Assembly: GCA_017631885.1 (NCBI GenBank)
Contig: JAGBSH010000004.1
Coordinates: 60,104-124,103, forward strand
Source of the DNA: Fibrobacteraceae bacterium
GTDB lineage: Bacteria > Fibrobacterota > Fibrobacteria > Fibrobacterales > Fibrobacteraceae
DNA: 64,000 nucleotides
Reading direction: 5' to 3'
Part shown: positions 8,776-18,228 of the stretch, in pieces
Position numbering within the stretch: position 1 is the first letter of the stretch
Layout of the letters: each line of letters opens with the position of its first letter
Translations under genes and position numbers: made by a program
The notes under the pieces: generated by a model
The model's input: only the letters and a program-made list of their open reading frames with translations
Told to the model about the DNA's origin: nothing
The model's database searches: none

Positions 8776-10116
8776 ATGTCGAAATTGATGCGTTCTGTTT
8801 CTGGTATTAGAGGTGTTGTGGGTGATTCGCTTACACCTCAGGTTTTGTTTTCGCACACTAAGGCGTTTCTTGAAATTACAAATGCGAAAAAAATTGTGAT
8901 TGGTCGAGATAGTCGCCCAACGGGCGAAGCGATTGTGCAGATGGTTTCGGGTTTTTGTCGCCTTTGTGGAGTGGATGTGATTGACGCTGGTCTTGCGACT
9001 ACGCCATCTGTTGAAATTTTGGTGACAGAATTGAAAGCTGATGCTGGGATTATTATTACGGCAAGTCATAATCCGCTTGAATGGAACGCGTTAAAGTTTT
9101 TGAATGCTAAGGGTTTGTTTCTTGGTCCAGACGACGTGAAAAAACTTTTTGCTTTGGCTGATGAAGGTAATTTTTCGTTCCCTGATTATAAAGAAATGGG
9201 CACGTATGAATTTTTAGAAGATGCGGATTCAGTGCATATTCAAGGAACGCTTGCTATTCCGTTTGTTGATGTACAAGCCATTCGTAAGGCGAAATTTAAA
9301 GTGGCAATTGATGCGGTGAATGGCGCTGGTTCTTTGATTGTGCCACGTTTGCTTGAAGAACTTGGTTGCGATGTGGTGCGTGTGCATTGTTCTCCGGATG
9401 GAAATTTTCCACGTGGCGCTGAACCGATTCCAGAGCATTTGGGCGATTTGTCGAAAGTGGTTCTTGAAAATAATTGCGCTGTTGGTTTTGCACTTGACCC
9501 TGATGCAGATCGTTGTGCGATTGTGTGTGGTGAAGGTAGAGCGATTGGTGAAGAGTATACGCTTGCTATTGCTACGGAAGAAGTTCTTTCAAAAAAGCCA
9601 GGGAATGTTTGCATTAACCTTTCTACTAGCCGCATGAACGAAGATGTGGCTGAAAAATATGGTTGCAAGTGTTCAAGAGCGAAAGTGGGTGAAATTAATG
9701 TGAGCTTACAGATGATGGAAGAATCTTGCGTGATTGGTGGCGAAGGTAATGGTGGCGTTATTTTGCCTGCTTTGCATTATGGTAGAGATTCTTTAGTGGC
9801 TGTGGCTCTTGTGCTTTCCTGGATGGCACATCATAATGGCGGTCCGGAAAAATTTGTGAAGGAAAATCCAAGTTATGCGATGCCTAAAAAGAAATTTGAA
9901 TTGGGCTCTAAATCGGTTGCTGAAATTTTGCCTTTAGTAAAGCAAGAATTTTCTGGCTGGAATTCAGATGAACGTGATGGCCTTTGGTTGTCTCATGAAA
10001 AGTCCTGGGTGCATGTGCGCGCTTCAAATACAGAGCCTGTGATTCGCGTGATTGCAGAGGCTTCAACACAAGAAGAAGCAGAACGCCTTTGTACTCAGGT
10101 TGAAAAATTGATTTGA
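8776..10116 (+). CDS. glmM: Phosphoglucosamine mutase / phosphohexomutase
   Basis: A 446-residue alpha-D-phosphohexomutase with all four active-site loops: the phosphoserine loop TASHNP (Ser97), the metal loop DPDADR (241-246), the sugar loop GEGNGG (322-327), and the phosphate loop RASNTEP near 414-420. The opening SVSGIRGVVGDSLTP and the EGNGG sugar loop resemble the archaeal-type GlmM group more than classical bacterial GlmM (GExSGH), so the natural substrate may be glucosamine-6-phosphate, mannose-6-phosphate or glucose-6-phosphate. The enzyme is cytoplasmic and supplies sugar-1-phosphates for the envelope. AAAGGA sits upstream. It is monocistronic and followed by a strong terminator. Confidence 0.85.
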   Translation: MSKLMRSVSGIRGVVGDSLTPQVLFSHTKAFLEITNAKKIVIGRDSRPTGEAIVQMVSGFCRLCGVDVIDAGLATTPSVEILVTELKADAGIIITASHNPLEWNALKFLNAKGLFLGPDDVKKLFALADEGNFSFPDYKEMGTYEFLEDADSVHIQGTLAIPFVDVQAIRKAKFKVAIDAVNGAGSLIVPRLLEELGCDVVRVHCSPDGNFPRGAEPIPEHLGDLSKVVLENNCAVGFALDPDADRCAIVCGEGRAIGEEYTLAIATEEVLSKKPGNVCINLSTSRMNEDVAEKYGCKCSRAKVGEINVSLQMMEESCVIGGEGNGGVILPALHYGRDSLVAVALVLSWMAHHNGGPEKFVKENPSYAMPKKKFELGSKSVAEILPLVKQEFSGWNSDERDGLWLSHEKSWVHVRASNTEPVIRVIAEASTQEEAERLCTQVEKLI

Positions 10117-10150
10117 TATAAAGTCCGTTTTTAGCTTTAAAAAAAAGAGA

Positions 10151-10182
10151 AAAATCCTCCGAAGATTCGGAGGATTTTCTGT
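10151..10182. terminator. Bidirectional terminator
   Basis: AAAATCCTCCGA and TCGGAGGATTTT form a strong stem at 10151-10178 between the convergent phosphohexomutase and CE1 esterase genes. Confidence 0.85.
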
Positions 10183-10209
10183 GTATTATGGGTGTTTATT
10201 TGAGAGAAC

Positions 10210-11697
10210 TTAGAATTGATCAAAGAAGTTGTAGACTTCTTTTGGAACCCAGGTATTCTGCCAGTTGCCTTCGTCGTAAGCAGTCCATTGGTGGCCACCA
10301 TTCCATGTGCAGAGTTTTACTGGGAATCTTGGATCTACATTTTTAAAGTCATAGCAAACATGAGGGCCATAACCAGGGTATTTTTCTGCTTTTTCGCCGC
10401 GAGCATCTGTTCCGTCTGGGCCATTATTGGCAAGTATTCTGTCAACAGAACTATCTACACGATCATAAGAGCAAAGACCATCTTGTGTCCCGTGGACATC
10501 CATCCAAGCGATTGGTTTGCCTGCATTTTGTGGGATATAAATATTCCAATCAGCTACAGCGTAAACGGCTACAGCACGAATGCGATGCTGGAATACTTGA
10601 GCAAGAGAGTTTGTAACCATAGAACCAAAACTAAAGCCTGTTACAAATACACGAGAAGTATCGATACAATAGTTTTCTTCAAGAAGTGTTAATAGTTCAT
10701 CAAAGAAAATATGGTCTTTATTGTCGCTTGTGCGCCATGGCATGCCATCGGTATCACCACGAGGGGCTACAAAAATAAATTCATTGTTTTTATCTAGTTC
10801 TTGTTGACCATAATATGGAGATGGGTGGTCTTGATCTGGTGTGTGGTAAGTAAAGTCTTCTGCGTTACTACCCATACAATGCATTGCAAAAAGAATTTTA
10901 TATGGTTTTTTGTTGTCGTAATTTTTGGGTAAAGTGACCCAGTATTCACGATTTAGGCCAGCGCTATTTAAACTGTATTTTTTAGCATTCGGGTTAGAGC
11001 CTACTTCTTGAAGTTTTGAAGTTACACCACAGCCTTTACTTGGAGTAGGGCTATTTTTAAGTGCATAGCCAAAAGCGTAAGTTTGTTCTTTAAATGTTTT
11101 GCTTAAAATAAGTGTAAGTGTGGTGTCAAGGTTTGTGAGTGCTACTCGCAATGTGTCATAACCATCAGCTGTTACTTCTAAAGTTTCAGCTAAACTCTTT
11201 TTTAAAACTTTAGCGTGACTTGCAAAAGCCATAACAGAAGATTTGTTTCCGTCAGAAGTAAAGCGGATAGTTTCTTGTGCAGACCCCATTTTTACGCGGG
11301 CAAGGTAATTGCCTTTTGATTTTACAGTTTGAGAGAGGTCTAAAGAACCCTGGCCTTGCAATGTTTCACTAAAAATTTGGTTACCGACAAAGTCAAAAAT
11401 TTTAATTTGTAAAGGAGAACCGTTTGATTGAGAATAATTTAAAATACTGCCGTTTAAACTAAAATTGCTTGGCATTTTTGAACTAAGCTGAATAGCATTA
11501 CTACCATTTTCTTCGCCAGAAAGCACAAATTTACCTTGGTTATCGGTAAAAGTTTCGTTTCCAGAAACAGTAAGATGGACTTTTGCATTTTGAACAGCTT
11601 GTCCATCGGTATTGTTAACGGTCCCCTGGAGCGTGTAGGCATGGCAATAAAGGCTTGTGGCAAAAGTTAAAAACAAAGCCGTGAAGTTCTTTTTCAT
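10210..11697 (-). CDS. Secreted CE1-like carbohydrate esterase (feruloyl/acetyl-xylan esterase type)
   Basis: A 495-residue protein with a signal peptide at 1-20 (ends YCHA). Residues ~21-65 form a carboxypeptidase-regulatory-like beta-sandwich (GTVNNTDGQAVQNAKV, TDNQGKFVLS). Residues ~75-150 resemble the C-terminal sorting fold of Fibrobacter enzymes, but here placed internally. The alpha/beta-hydrolase domain spans about 235-495: Ser357 in the elbow GFSFGSM, Asp406 in HGTQDGL and His469 in GGHQW. It matches CE1 esterases that remove ferulate or acetate from xylan, which fits the neighbouring xylanase. AAAAGGAGAA precedes the ATG. The exact ester cleaved is inferred. Confidence 0.85.
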   Translation of the reverse strand: MKKNFTALFLTFATSLYCHAYTLQGTVNNTDGQAVQNAKVHLTVSGNETFTDNQGKFVLSGEENGSNAIQLSSKMPSNFSLNGSILNYSQSNGSPLQIKIFDFVGNQIFSETLQGQGSLDLSQTVKSKGNYLARVKMGSAQETIRFTSDGNKSSVMAFASHAKVLKKSLAETLEVTADGYDTLRVALTNLDTTLTLILSKTFKEQTYAFGYALKNSPTPSKGCGVTSKLQEVGSNPNAKKYSLNSAGLNREYWVTLPKNYDNKKPYKILFAMHCMGSNAEDFTYHTPDQDHPSPYYGQQELDKNNEFIFVAPRGDTDGMPWRTSDNKDHIFFDELLTLLEENYCIDTSRVFVTGFSFGSMVTNSLAQVFQHRIRAVAVYAVADWNIYIPQNAGKPIAWMDVHGTQDGLCSYDRVDSSVDRILANNGPDGTDARGEKAEKYPGYGPHVCYDFKNVDPRFPVKLCTWNGGHQWTAYDEGNWQNTWVPKEVYNFFDQF

Positions 11698-11836
11698 TTT
11701 TTCTCCTTTTAACCCAAATACTTAAACAAAAAATAAAGTCTATTTGACTAAAAAATACTCAAGCATTTGCTTTTTTTGTGGATTATTTATCCACAAAAGT
11801 ATGTTCTTGAATTTTTGAGCGTTTTGGGTATAAAAT

Positions 11837-11873
11837 AAAACCCTTCTCCGAAAAAATCGGAGAAGGGTTTTTA
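11837..11873 (-). terminator. Terminator of the CBM11-GH5 lipoprotein gene
   Basis: Fourteen-base arms (11838-11851 and 11857-11870, CCCTTCTCCGA core) sit 20 bases past the stop codon of the minus-strand gene; on that strand the stem is followed by a T-rich run. Confidence 0.85.
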
Positions 11874-11890
11874 TGATTTAAAGATTTCTC

Positions 11891-13819
11891 TTATAAACCC
11901 ATAGCTTCTTTCATACCATCAATTAATTTGCCATTTTCAAATAGCGAGAATCCGCCTTCATAACCCCAGTGTTGCATTGGAATCTGAAGTGTATCGCTAA
12001 TTTCGTGCATAGCGCGCATATAGTTCAAACGAGATTCTGTATCTGCGCGTAAACCGTATGCTCCGTATTCGTTAATAATAATAGGAACGTTATTGGTGAC
12101 TGCCCACTTTTTAGCAGGAAGAATCAAGTTGATAATATATTCTTTGCTACCCGTTTTGTAGTAGTTCTTTACAGCGGTCTTTACCCAGCTTGCGGTATTT
12201 TTCCTTACACCGAAATCAGAAGAGAATGTGGACCACTTTGTAGAATCATACGGGAATGGAATGTTTTTCAAGGTAGCAGTTTCGCCCCAGCTAGCACCTT
12301 GGTGAGTGAAAATAAATGGTTCATAAGAGTGAATGACATAAACGATATTATCGTCTGTGAATGGTTCACGAGTTTCTAGTTCCTTGATATCGTACCACTG
12401 CACATCGCCAAAGAGAATAGTGTGCTTGGTATCTACAGCACGAATGGAATCAATCATTTCCTGGGCTGTGAGAGTCCAATTTTCTTTTTTGATTTTTCCA
12501 TTGCTGTTCATGCCTGGTTCGTTCAAGAGTTCATAGAAAATATCTTCACGAGGATTGTCTGCATAGCGAGCGGCAACGGTTTTCCAAACATTGGCTACCA
12601 TTTTTCTGTATTGAGGGTCAGCGGAACTTTCTACGCTGAAACTTCCATCGTATTCGTGGTAGTCAATAGTTAAAGAAATTCCGTATTCGCCAGTCCAATT
12701 TACAAAAGAGTCAAGAACAGTCCAAAGGGTGGTTGTATCCATTAAAAGAACGCTGTCGGTTCCTGCAACGAATTTGTCGCGGTTATCGGCATAGAGGTCT
12801 AAGTCGATAGGCAAGCGCAATGCTTTGAAACCATTATCGGCTAAGTTCTTAACATCTTCTTTTCCGTAAGGAGCGCCTTCAAAACCAGCAAAACGACCTT
12901 TAGCTTCTTCTAACCAGTTTGTGAAATTAACGCCCTTATCCAAGTATTTCATCGCTTTTTCTTGGAGTGGGTTAGAAATAGCAATATCGCCAATTTCTAC
13001 TTCAGGAATTTCTGGAGCTCTGATAACCATGTCAGGCTGATCTTTAGCAACTTCGCTTGTATCCATCATGTAGAGGTAATCGATGCGAAGAGAGTCTTCA
13101 CGAACTTTTGAAGAACCTTTTGCCTGGAAACTGATAGCTGTGATATTTTCTTTGTTGAAGTCAACAGGTATGCCCCAGCCTTCTTGCATAAGGTCTTGGA
13201 AGCGAACCGTCACTAATTTCCAGTTGGCATAAGATGCGTTTACGGTGTAGCTATGCACATCGTGATCGGTTATGTCCGAAGTTTCTACGCGAACAGTGTG
13301 CTTACCACCTTTATACCAGTAAGAAATACCACCGATAGCATTTCTGTTGACGCTTGAAGGCACATTAACGCCCCAACCAACGTATGGGTCAAATTCGTAA
13401 TTACCCTTGTCTAATGTGTAGCTCAAAGAAAGTGAATAAGAAGATTCATAACCTTCGCTTGCAGCTGCCCAATAACCATCGGCATCTGTTAGGAAAGAAA
13501 CGGTAGAAGCACCACTATTGCCTTCATCGGTGTAAGTGTACCAACTTTCATCTAAAAGGCTTACCATATTGCCGTCTTCAAAGTCATCTACCAAAACACC
13601 TTTTAAAGGAGCGGTAGAAGAGCTAGAAGGAGTTTCTGGATCTGGTTCAGAGGAAGAAAGAGAATCACTTGGTTCTTCAGTATTAATATCTCCTTCTACG
13701 ACAGAAGAGCTGCTGATTTCTTCCATTTCTGTGGAAGAACTGCTGTCATCGCTACAAGCGAGCATAAGCAAACTTGCCACAGATAAAAATAGAGTGGGTT
13801 TAAGGAATCGGAGGTTCAT
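11891..13819 (-). CDS. Lipoprotein endoglucanase, CBM11-like module plus GH5
   Basis: A 642-residue protein. The lipobox LMLAC places the lipidated Cys at 22, and a Ser/Glu/Pro-rich linker runs to about 72, as is common in Fibrobacter surface lipoproteins. Residues ~75-255 are a CBM11-like beta-sandwich (VDDFEDGN opening, LMQEGWG and RIDYLYM near the end). Residues ~285-642 are a GH5 barrel with acid/base Glu434 in YELLNEPG and nucleophile Glu584 in IINEYGAYG. The substrate is probably beta-1,4-glucan, because CBM11 modules bind mixed-linkage and cellulosic glucans. It is divergent from the 1038-residue protein, whose N-terminal domains look related. AGAGG precedes the ATG. Confidence 0.9.
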   Translation of the reverse strand: MNLRFLKPTLFLSVASLLMLACSDDSSSSTEMEEISSSSVVEGDINTEEPSDSLSSSEPDPETPSSSSTAPLKGVLVDDFEDGNMVSLLDESWYTYTDEGNSGASTVSFLTDADGYWAAASEGYESSYSLSLSYTLDKGNYEFDPYVGWGVNVPSSVNRNAIGGISYWYKGGKHTVRVETSDITDHDVHSYTVNASYANWKLVTVRFQDLMQEGWGIPVDFNKENITAISFQAKGSSKVREDSLRIDYLYMMDTSEVAKDQPDMVIRAPEIPEVEIGDIAISNPLQEKAMKYLDKGVNFTNWLEEAKGRFAGFEGAPYGKEDVKNLADNGFKALRLPIDLDLYADNRDKFVAGTDSVLLMDTTTLWTVLDSFVNWTGEYGISLTIDYHEYDGSFSVESSADPQYRKMVANVWKTVAARYADNPREDIFYELLNEPGMNSNGKIKKENWTLTAQEMIDSIRAVDTKHTILFGDVQWYDIKELETREPFTDDNIVYVIHSYEPFIFTHQGASWGETATLKNIPFPYDSTKWSTFSSDFGVRKNTASWVKTAVKNYYKTGSKEYIINLILPAKKWAVTNNVPIIINEYGAYGLRADTESRLNYMRAMHEISDTLQIPMQHWGYEGGFSLFENGKLIDGMKEAMGL

Positions 13820-14063
13820 AATTAGCCTCTTAAAGGTTTTTTGGATTTTTATTGGCTTGAATTTATGTTTTGTTACTTAAAAAATCAATAAAAAAGACGT
13901 AAAAATGTTACAAAAAAATAAAAATCTAATGATTTCTGTTTACAAGCGATTGTTGTTTTATATAAGCGAAGCAAATAACTATAAATAGCCTTTATAAAAG
14001 TATACCATTTTATTATTTTTTGCTTTCGGTGGTTTGGGTTAAATAAAACAAAAAGGAGACTCC

Positions 14064-17000
14064 ATGAGAAAGTTTCTGCTCGGTTCATTGTTTTTGCCTT
14101 TGACGGCTTTTGCAGATGTTGTATGGACACCAACTAGTACATCTGTTTCTGATTGGTTTAATTGGGAATCTAATGGTACAGCAATTTATCAAAATACAGA
14201 ACAAGAAATGAAAATCTTGCTTTCTGTAAAATCTGGCAAAAACCAAAGTGCTGGTGTCGGCTTTAACTGGCAAGAAGAAGGGGCTGTTAAATCGTTGAGT
14301 GGTTCTGGCGTTTGTTTAACTTATCGCTCTTCACAACCATTCAGGCTTGATATGAGCCAATCCACAATTACTGATAGTGATTTTTGGGGAATAAAAGTCC
14401 CGGCTTCTGAAACTTACAAAGCTTTGTATATTCCATTTACAAGTTTAGCTCAAGAAGGTTGGGGTAAAAAAGTCTCTTGGAGTTTAAATAACCACAAAGG
14501 GATGCAATTTAGCTACAAAGGGAATTACGCTAAAACGGATTCTTCTTTGACTCTTGATATTTTACAAATCGGTCTTGGAAATGTTTGCGATACGACAAAT
14601 ATTCCGGTAGCAGGTAAAGTTGTTTCATCAACAACACCTTTTTGGAATTCCGCAAGTGAAACTCCTGCAAGTCCTGTAAATACTTTTGGCGCAGCATTTA
14701 GCACTTATGTGACAGAAAGTTCTGAAATCAGCTCTGTTCAGGAATTTCTTTCTACAACAGGTTCTGTTGGTTTTAACGCTACTTTAAAAGGAACAGGTTA
14801 CCCAACGGCTGGATTAAAAATGCCTTTTGATGCTTCTGATTCTTTTGTTGACATTTCTAAAGAATCTGGACTTTGTATTGCTTATCGTTCTAATTCGGGC
14901 GTGCGCTTGCAACTTATTCAAGAAGGCATTGCTTTAAATAACGGGAATTATTTTGGATTTGATTTAAAAGCAGCTGATTCTTACACTATTGTAGAAATGC
15001 CTTTTGCTAGTTTTTCACAAGAACAGGGTTGGGGTTATGATGCTGTTTTAGATTTAAAACGTATCGCAGCATTACAATTTGAATTGAAAGGCAAAGCTAA
15101 TAAAACGGGTGACATTGAAATTTTACAACTCGGTTTTACAGGTTCTTGTGAATTGCCAAAATTCGCTCCTGTTCTTATGCCTCCTTACACAGAAACAGAA
15201 AATGCTACTCTCTATGAAGGCGATACTTTAAAATACGCTTTAAAATCAATGTTTACTGATAAAGATGATGATTCTTTAAACATCATTTATTCTATAGAAC
15301 CAAACTCTGGTATTCTCATCGCAACAAAGAAAAATGATACTTTGACAATAGTTCCAAAAGCGAATATTTCGGGAGTAGCAAGCCTTGCCATTCTTGCAAC
15401 CGATAAAGATTCTCAAATGGCTATTTATACAAACAACATTACTGTAGTTGATAGACAAAATCCACCTACAGGTGTAAATGACCGCTACGAAATTTTAGAA
15501 GATTCTGTACTTTCTGTTTCTAAAGAAAAAGGGATTCTTGTAAATGATACTGACTTTGATGGCGATATATTCTCAATCAATTCTTATACCAATCCGACAA
15601 ATGGCTCTCTTGAATTAGCAGATGATGGATCTTTTGTTTATACACCAAATGCTGATTTTTCTGGTGTTGATTCTTGGACTTACACTTTAACAGATTCTAT
15701 TGGTATTTCGCCTACGGTAACAGTCTCTATTGTTGTAAAAGACGTAAATGATAAACCAACAGTTACAGGAACGTTGCCGAACTTAGACTCTCTTGAAGAA
15801 GATTTCGCTTCAAAAATCATTTATGTAAACAAGTCCGAAGTTATCTTTGCGGATAAAGAAACAGCGACTGAAAATTTGCAATACAGCGTTTCAACAAATG
15901 GTTTAGTAAAGGCTAGTTTAACTCAAAATGCAACGCAATTTATTATTGCGCTTTTTCCTGAATTAAACAAAAATGGAACAGCTATTGTAACACTTTACGC
16001 AAAAGATTCTGCAGGTGATTCTGTTGGCGTTTCTTTTGAAGTAGAAATTCTCCCGGTCAGCGATGCTCCAATTGCAAATGACGATTCTTATAATGCACTT
16101 GAAGATTCTACTTTAACCATTGCTATTAAAAATGGTGTTCTTTCAAATGACGAAGACCCAGATGGCAATTCCGAACTCTTTGTATTCTTAGTGGATTCCA
16201 CAACACACGGCGCCTTAACATTAAATTCTGACGGCTCTTTTGTTTATACGCCTAATGAAGATTTTATCGGCACGGATTCATTTACATACATTGTTAAAAA
16301 CGAAGCTAATGTTTCTTCTGAACAAGCAACTGTAACGATTAGTGTTCTTGATAGAAACGATGGCCCGATTGTTGTTGCCGTTGTAGATACATTAAACACA
16401 ACCGTAAAAGAAGATTACTCGGGAACATTAAAATACACAAAAGCTCAAATCAAGAGCTGGTTTGAAGATCCAGAAGGCGATGCTCTTTATTATTCAGCAG
16501 AAAACCCAGATGGTAAACTGAATATTTCATGGACAACAGGCGGTTACATGAACATAAAAGTGGCTAAAGATTCTTGTGGCAAAGCTATTGTGAATGTAAT
16601 TGCAACCGATAGCATTGAAGGCACAAAGCCTGCTGTTCTTTCATTTGTCATAGACATTACTCCAGTAAACGATTTGCCAAAAGTTCTTCACCGCGACACA
16701 ATCGTTGTAGAAGCCTCTGGCTGGCAACAAGAAATAGAATTGGATTCTCTTTTCTCAGATGTTGATGGCGATACTTTAACTTATGTTGTGACTTCTTCTA
16801 ACAACAGTCTTATTGTTGAAATTGAAAATTCCATTTTGCTGGTTCGCCCGAAAAATGAATCAATTGATTTAGCAGCAGGAATTTATCGCATAAGAGTTGG
16901 CGCTATTGATGCTGCCGACACGACTATTGCAACAATTGTCTTTGATGTCGGCGGAACCACAGGCTTTGAAAAATCCTTGGTAAACGCTCAAAAATCCTGG

Positions 17001-17180
17001 AAGCATTCTTTACAAAATGCAAAAGGCTCTGTAAAACTTTTGGATTTAACTGGCCGCGTATTATTCAGCAAAAATGCACCTGTATTAGAAAATGAAATTT
17101 CTGATTTGATTGATAATTCTTGCAAGCCTATGATTTTAAAAACGAATCTTGGCGTGTGGAAATTAGCACCGAAATTTTAA
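14064..17180 (+). CDS. Large secreted surface protein: two CBM11-like domains plus cadherin/VCBS-like repeats
   Basis: A 1038-residue protein with a signal peptide at 1-17. Two tandem beta-sandwich domains (about 18-175 and 200-372) share the pattern GVCLTYRS / GLCIAYRS, then a PF.S..QE.GWG stretch and a closing I.QLG, similar to the CBM11-like module of the divergent neighbour. Residues ~375-990 are Ig/cadherin-like repeats of the tandem-95/VCBS type, with two clear copies of ED..L.....G.L.ND.D.DG followed by DGSFVYTPN.DF.G.DS. The Asp/Asn-rich loops should bind calcium. The C-terminus (VKLLDLTGRVLFSKN) is type-IX-like. No catalytic domain is visible, so it is probably a polysaccharide-binding adhesin. 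AAGGAG precedes the ATG. Confidence 0.82.
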   Translation: MRKFLLGSLFLPLTAFADVVWTPTSTSVSDWFNWESNGTAIYQNTEQEMKILLSVKSGKNQSAGVGFNWQEEGAVKSLSGSGVCLTYRSSQPFRLDMSQSTITDSDFWGIKVPASETYKALYIPFTSLAQEGWGKKVSWSLNNHKGMQFSYKGNYAKTDSSLTLDILQIGLGNVCDTTNIPVAGKVVSSTTPFWNSASETPASPVNTFGAAFSTYVTESSEISSVQEFLSTTGSVGFNATLKGTGYPTAGLKMPFDASDSFVDISKESGLCIAYRSNSGVRLQLIQEGIALNNGNYFGFDLKAADSYTIVEMPFASFSQEQGWGYDAVLDLKRIAALQFELKGKANKTGDIEILQLGFTGSCELPKFAPVLMPPYTETENATLYEGDTLKYALKSMFTDKDDDSLNIIYSIEPNSGILIATKKNDTLTIVPKANISGVASLAILATDKDSQMAIYTNNITVVDRQNPPTGVNDRYEILEDSVLSVSKEKGILVNDTDFDGDIFSINSYTNPTNGSLELADDGSFVYTPNADFSGVDSWTYTLTDSIGISPTVTVSIVVKDVNDKPTVTGTLPNLDSLEEDFASKIIYVNKSEVIFADKETATENLQYSVSTNGLVKASLTQNATQFIIALFPELNKNGTAIVTLYAKDSAGDSVGVSFEVEILPVSDAPIANDDSYNALEDSTLTIAIKNGVLSNDEDPDGNSELFVFLVDSTTHGALTLNSDGSFVYTPNEDFIGTDSFTYIVKNEANVSSEQATVTISVLDRNDGPIVVAVVDTLNTTVKEDYSGTLKYTKAQIKSWFEDPEGDALYYSAENPDGKLNISWTTGGYMNIKVAKDSCGKAIVNVIATDSIEGTKPAVLSFVIDITPVNDLPKVLHRDTIVVEASGWQQEIELDSLFSDVDGDTLTYVVTSSNNSLIVEIENSILLVRPKNESIDLAAGIYRIRVGAIDAADTTIATIVFDVGGTTGFEKSLVNAQKSWKHSLQNAKGSVKLLDLTGRVLFSKNAPVLENEISDLIDNSCKPMILKTNLGVWKLAPKF

Positions 17181-17206
17181 AAGAAATTTTTACAAGAAAT
17201 TTTATA

Positions 17207-17238
17207 AAAAGTGTCACTTATTTGGTGGCACTTTTTTT
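17207..17238 (+). terminator. Terminator of the cadherin-like surface protein gene
   Basis: AAAGTGTCAC (17208-17217) pairs with GTGGCACTTT (17225-17234) with one G-U, followed by a T-run. Confidence 0.8.
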
Positions 17239-17360
17239 ATGGGCGTTCCCTAGCCTACGGCTAGGTCGGGTGCTGCTCGCCTGCGCCCGCTCGGCTCATC
17301 GAGCCGCTTATGCGTCTCGCCACATCCGTGCAACGCCCCCTAACGCAAAGCAGGCTTAAT
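17239..17360. repeat. GC-rich intergenic plug
   Basis: A sharply GC-rich 120-bp block (GGGCGTTCCCTAGCCTACGG, later CAACGCCCCCTAACGC) in AT-rich surroundings. Similar GC-rich non-coding blocks appear near 28390-28440 and 38565-38650. No gene is visible. Confidence 0.5.
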
Positions 17361-17436
17361 TGGATTTTTAGAGATTTTCACCGATGAGTTTCAATTAAGT
17401 TCTAGTAAACTCCATAAAAGCTCAAAAATTTTTATT

Positions 17437-17655
17437 TTACAAGCTATTCACTTCTTTTTCTAATTCTTTTAAACCTTCTTCATCTAATTCAGGAATGTAA
17501 GGAACAGGGTCGTCAGGATGTCTTTTATTCCAAATAAAAGCTTCAATATTATAACCTACACCTAACCATTTAAACTCAGGTTTAAAATCAATCCCTCCTT
17601 TAGGAGGTGGGTGTTTTTTTGCAAATTCTAACACTTCCTCAAATGTCATATCCAT
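17437..17655 (-). CDS. Small hypothetical protein, array gene 1
   Basis: A 72-residue acidic protein that I do not recognise. It begins MDMTFEEVLEFAKKHPPPKGG and ends in a Glu-rich helix. The centre (FIWNKRHPDDPVPYIPELD) suggests a small compact fold without signal peptide or membrane segment. GGAGG lies 6 nt before the ATG, an unusually good ribosome site that supports a real gene. It lies between the first and second copies of the array motif. Small acidic proteins of this kind are often immunity or antitoxin proteins, but nothing here proves that. Confidence 0.65.
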   Translation of the reverse strand: MDMTFEEVLEFAKKHPPPKGGIDFKPEFKWLGVGYNIEAFIWNKRHPDDPVPYIPELDEEGLKELEKEVNSL

Positions 17656-17779
17656 ATTTTTCCTCCAAGGTTAGTCATTTAAAATTGTGTAACTAACATA
17701 TTTTCCCTTCAAAAGAACTTTTGTTTTAAGTAAGTTCTGGTGGATTCCATTAAAACTGAATGGCTATTAGATTAATTTA

Positions 17780-18043
17780 TCAATAAACATAATCAATAAT
17801 TTGTCTATTCAATTCCCATTGGGGTAAAGGTTTGTCATATTTTTTAGCCATTTCTAAATTACCTCTTTTCTCATATAAAAAAGAAATATCTATCCATCCT
17901 GCGTGTGGGGTTTTTGTATCATTGATTTCAATAAGAAGAAGCCTATCTTCCCAATCTATACCAGTAATTTCTTCAAATTCTTCTGGTGTTGGGTTGTGGT
18001 CTAGTATTGTCTCATATTTTCCTACAAATCTTTTCTTTTCCAT
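17780..18043 (-). CDS. Small hypothetical protein, array gene 2
   Basis: An 87-residue protein of unknown function, starting MEKKRFVGKYETILDHNPTP. It has no signal peptide or membrane segment and is rich in Asp, Glu and Trp. It is preceded by one of three nearly identical 147-bp leaders (18044-18190) containing GGAGG before the ATG. Its first residues (MEKKRF) resemble those of array gene 6 (MEEKRY), suggesting that the constant leader extends into the first codons while the rest of the gene differs. It sits between motif copies 2 and 3. Confidence 0.7.
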   Translation of the reverse strand: MEKKRFVGKYETILDHNPTPEEFEEITGIDWEDRLLLIEINDTKTPHAGWIDISFLYEKRGNLEMAKKYDKPLPQWELNRQIIDYVY

Positions 18044-18190
18044 ACTTCCTCCAATGCTAATTCTTACAACATTAATATAGCTCTAACTTTTGACAAAAAA
18101 TGTCAAAACAGAAAATCCATAATTTTTTTAAATTTTCCCTCTAATTTATTTCCTCTTTTTAACTAAGATCCCGTAAAACTCTATTAAAAC
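18044..18190 (-). promoter_or_regulatory. Conserved 147-bp leader, copy 1
   Basis: This block is nearly identical, and equal in length, to 18890-19036 and 19934-20080. On the minus strand it runs from the array motif through an AT-rich tract and the perfect inverted repeat TTTTGACA-N5-TGTCAAAA (18088-18108) to a TATATT box and GGAGG just before the start codon. It looks like a promoter with an operator and ribosome site; the -35/-10 spacing is not canonical, so the promoter call is tentative. Confidence 0.65.
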
Positions 18191-18228
18191 TAGAAGTGTA
18201 TTATATCAAGAAAGGTAAACTTGAAAAG

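Noticed and set aside
17120..17359. Plus-strand frame overlapping the end of the cadherin-like gene.
   Set aside because: It covers the terminator and the GC-rich plug and has no ribosome site.
18044..18190. Riboswitch in the 147-bp leader.
   Set aside because: The leader is AT-rich with a single short dyad and no multi-helix fold; DNA-level regulation is more plausible.
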